This document shows, piece after piece, positions 48,214 through 49,237 of a stretch of 49,237 bases of DNA. The DNA is from JBDTVS01 sp040007095 (GTDB lineage: Bacteria; Acidobacteriota; Vicinamibacteria; Vicinamibacterales; CAVVIG01). Within the stretch, counting starts at the first letter, position 1. Every line of letters begins with the position of its first letter. The stretch lies in the NCBI GenBank assembly GCA_040007095.1, contig JBDTVS010000206.1:1-49237 (forward strand), in the 5' to 3' direction. The translations under genes and the position numbers were made by a program. Under the pieces are notes generated by a model that was not told where the DNA came from, made no database searches, and saw only the letters and a program-made list of their open reading frames with translations.

Positions 48214-48468
48214 CTATGGACGCAGTAGCGTCTTGATCGCGCGGCGCTCGTCCATGGCTCGGTAGGCTTCGGCTGCCTGCTCGAGCGGCAGCTCGAGATC
48301 GAAGACCTTGCCGGGATTGATGGTCCCGTTCTGCACCAGACCTATGAGCTTGGGAAGGAAGCGGCGCACCGGCGCGGGACCGCCGTGCAGATGCACGTGC
48401 GTGTAGAACAGTTGTGCGCCGTCGAGTTCGACGCCGTGCTGTGGCCGCGAACTGAGTACCGGCGACAA
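48214..48468 (-). pseudogene. Zinc-dependent alcohol dehydrogenase, C-terminal fragment
   Basis: The frame reads H-G-V-E-L-D-G-A-Q-L-F-Y-T-H-V, G-G-P-A-P-V-R-R-F-L-P-K-L-I, G-T-I-N-P-G-K-V-F-D-L-E-L-P-L-E-Q and ends Y-R-A-M-D-E-R-R-A-I-K-T-L-L-R-P. This is the invariant C-terminus of zinc-containing medium-chain dehydrogenases of the Tdh/ADH group. About 75 of ~390 residues remain; both zinc sites and the Rossmann fold are gone. Confidence 0.8.
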
Positions 48469-48779
48469 GGCCGACGATGAATGTACTCAGCCTGAGTCCC
48501 TGATGGACGTACACGGGGATCACCGGCATCGCAACACCGGTTACGCCAATCGTTCGGCATCCGGAAAGTCGATTCCTGCGATTCGGTACGGCATTGGCTT
48601 CTCCTGCGGGAGCGGAGAGCGTGCCGCACGCTCCGGATCACACAGTTGCTCGGCCTCGATGGCTCCATGGTTGATCTCGACCTCGCCGCTCCCAGCACCG
48701 CATTCTGTCCAATCCCAACGATTTTCATTTCCATTTCGCGGGCCTCCAGGCCCAGCCCCACCCAGTTGCGGAAATTGTC

Positions 48780-48907
48780 CAGTGCGGCGAGCCAGCTCCG
48801 TAAGTTAATTAAAATCAATAGTTTGCGCGGTCACGCCGTCGCCTGTTCGGCTAAGTCATTCGTCCGCAGTGCGGCGAGCCATCCCATTGAAGATCAATAA
48901 AATCAAT
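48780..48907 (+). repeat. Two copies of a ~40-base direct repeat
   Basis: AGTGCGGCGAGCCA starts at 48781 and again at 48868; both copies run on through a variable centre to AAAATCAAT (48811-48819 and 48899-48907). Spacing is 87-88 bases. Confidence 0.6.
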
Positions 48908-48945
48908 GACTTGTGAGATCTGGCTATCAGCGTACTGGCGTCTGT

Positions 48946-49061
48946 TTGCGCGTAAGGCTCAAGGTTATTGCGCGTATCCGATAGGCGCAATAATTATTGC
49001 GCGTATTCTTAATTATTGCGCATACAGGTGGTTTAATTGCGCATATGGGTTGTACGCGCAA
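48946..49061. repeat. Array of TTATTGCGCGTA-type repeats (operator or iteron array)
   Basis: TTATTGCGCGTA occurs at 48965-48976 and 48994-49005 and, as TTATTGCGCATA, at 49013-49024. Shorter versions are at 48946-48954 and 49036-49045, with an inverted TACGCGCAA at 49053-49061. The perfect 18-base palindrome GCGCAATAATTATTGCGC spans 48985-49002. The array ends 17 bases before the start of the helix-turn-helix gene, suggesting binding by that protein or its partner. Confidence 0.75.
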
Positions 49062-49078
49062 CTTCGAGGCATTTGACC

Positions 49079-49237
49079 GTGTCTAGACCGATCCCCACCG
49101 ACGAGCTGAATCAGATTGAGAACGCCGTTCGCGCCCACCCCCGGATCACTTCGGCCGAGATCGCGGATACCCTCGGTGAACAGGTGCCGCGGCGCACGCT
49201 GCAATTCCGATTGAAGCGTCTGGTGGATGACGGTCGC
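49079..49237 (+). CDS. Winged helix-turn-helix protein, 3' end missing
   Basis: 53 residues before the window ends. P-T-D-E-L-N-Q-I-E-N-A-V-R-A-H-P followed by I-T-S-A-E-I-A-D-T-L and P-R-R-T-L-Q-F-R-L-K-R-L-V-D-D-G-R is a winged helix-turn-helix. The P-R-R-T-L-Q-x-R-L-x-x-L-V-x-x-G-R segment is common at the N-terminus of a group of Fic-domain proteins and of small DNA-binding regulators; which one applies cannot be seen. GTG 49079 has GAGG nine bases upstream; TTG 49073 is an alternative start. The repeat array directly upstream fits autoregulation. Confidence 0.65.
   Translation, partial: MSRPIPTDELNQIENAVRAHPRITSAEIADTLGEQVPRRTLQFRLKRLVDDGR

Larger units (their letters stand above)
48469..49078. 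other. Relic and repeat region before the last gene
   Basis: About 610 bases without an intact gene. 48540-48720 holds protein-like scraps on the minus strand; 48777-48907 a duplicated ~43-base segment; 48946-49061 an array of TTATTGCGC-type repeats. Confidence 0.55.

Noticed and set aside
48540..48720. Minus-strand scraps including P-Y-R-I-A-G-I-D, resembling the start of IS110-type transposases
   Set aside because: The match is eight residues long, followed by a stop, and the usual V-H-K-K continuation is absent.
48946..49061. CRISPR array
   Set aside because: Repeats are about 12 bases and the spacing is irregular and too short; no cas genes.

Overview
The window looks like a chromosomal accessory stretch from a high-GC soil acidobacterium, most likely of the Vicinamibacteria/Luteitalea type. 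This is inferred from gene families, not from a marker gene. The evidence is the Oar-like TonB receptors with an N-terminal carboxypeptidase-regulatory-like fold, DUF6152 and DUF6644 proteins, a repeated family of secreted proteins carrying a W-E-G-D-T-L-V motif, a propeller-type sensor kinase and many secreted MBL-fold hydrolases. No rRNA, tRNA or CRISPR array was seen.

Layout. 0-3.3 kb: the end of a RibD_C/dihydrofolate-reductase-family gene, a DUF6152 gene, a decayed DUF6152 copy and a large secreted protein. 3.5-12.3 kb: one 2520-residue nonribosomal peptide synthetase (formyltransferase, half condensation domain, A, PCP, C, A, PCP, TE) lying between two ~409-bp direct repeats that are the 3' end of an IS66-type transposase gene. 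12.3-18.5 kb: a PIN/ribbon-helix-helix toxin-antitoxin pair, a transposase scrap, a LigM/DesA-type tetrahydrofolate-dependent aryl O-demethylase, and a sensor kinase with its LuxR-type response regulator. 18.8-25.7 kb: mostly broken genes (MBL hydrolase, Tat-type amidohydrolase, inositol-phosphate synthase, AhpD-like, serine hydrolase, LacI and Gfo/Idh/MocA fragments) around one intact MFS transporter. 25.8-45.5 kb: secreted or envelope functions: an amidohydrolase-like protein, a four-heme cytochrome, a full TonB receptor, DUF6152, three intact MBL hydrolases, three W-E-G-D-type proteins, two divergent DUF6644 membrane proteins, a truncated TonB receptor and a LacI-family regulator. 45.6-49.2 kb: a decayed TonB receptor, a frameshifted aldo/keto reductase, a lipocalin-like protein, an alcohol-dehydrogenase fragment, and an operator-like repeat array before a partial helix-turn-helix gene.

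The most interesting signals are two. First, a near-palindrome with core AAACGTTT recurs in about ten places between 25.1 and 44.3 kb, every one outside the intact genes and several directly upstream of a start codon or over a -35 box. With one intact LacI-family gene and one decayed LacI copy in the same interval, this suggests a local LacI regulon controlling the TonB/MFS/cytochrome/hydrolase set. Second, the formyltransferase-led two-module NRPS with a cysteine-nucleophile thioesterase sits alone between repeated transposase ends, so it may be an acquired cassette making a small N-formylated dipeptide-type product.

The window also has an unusual number of pseudogenes, several differing from an open frame by a single small indel. 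Either the region is decaying or the assembly has residual indel errors; read mapping would tell.
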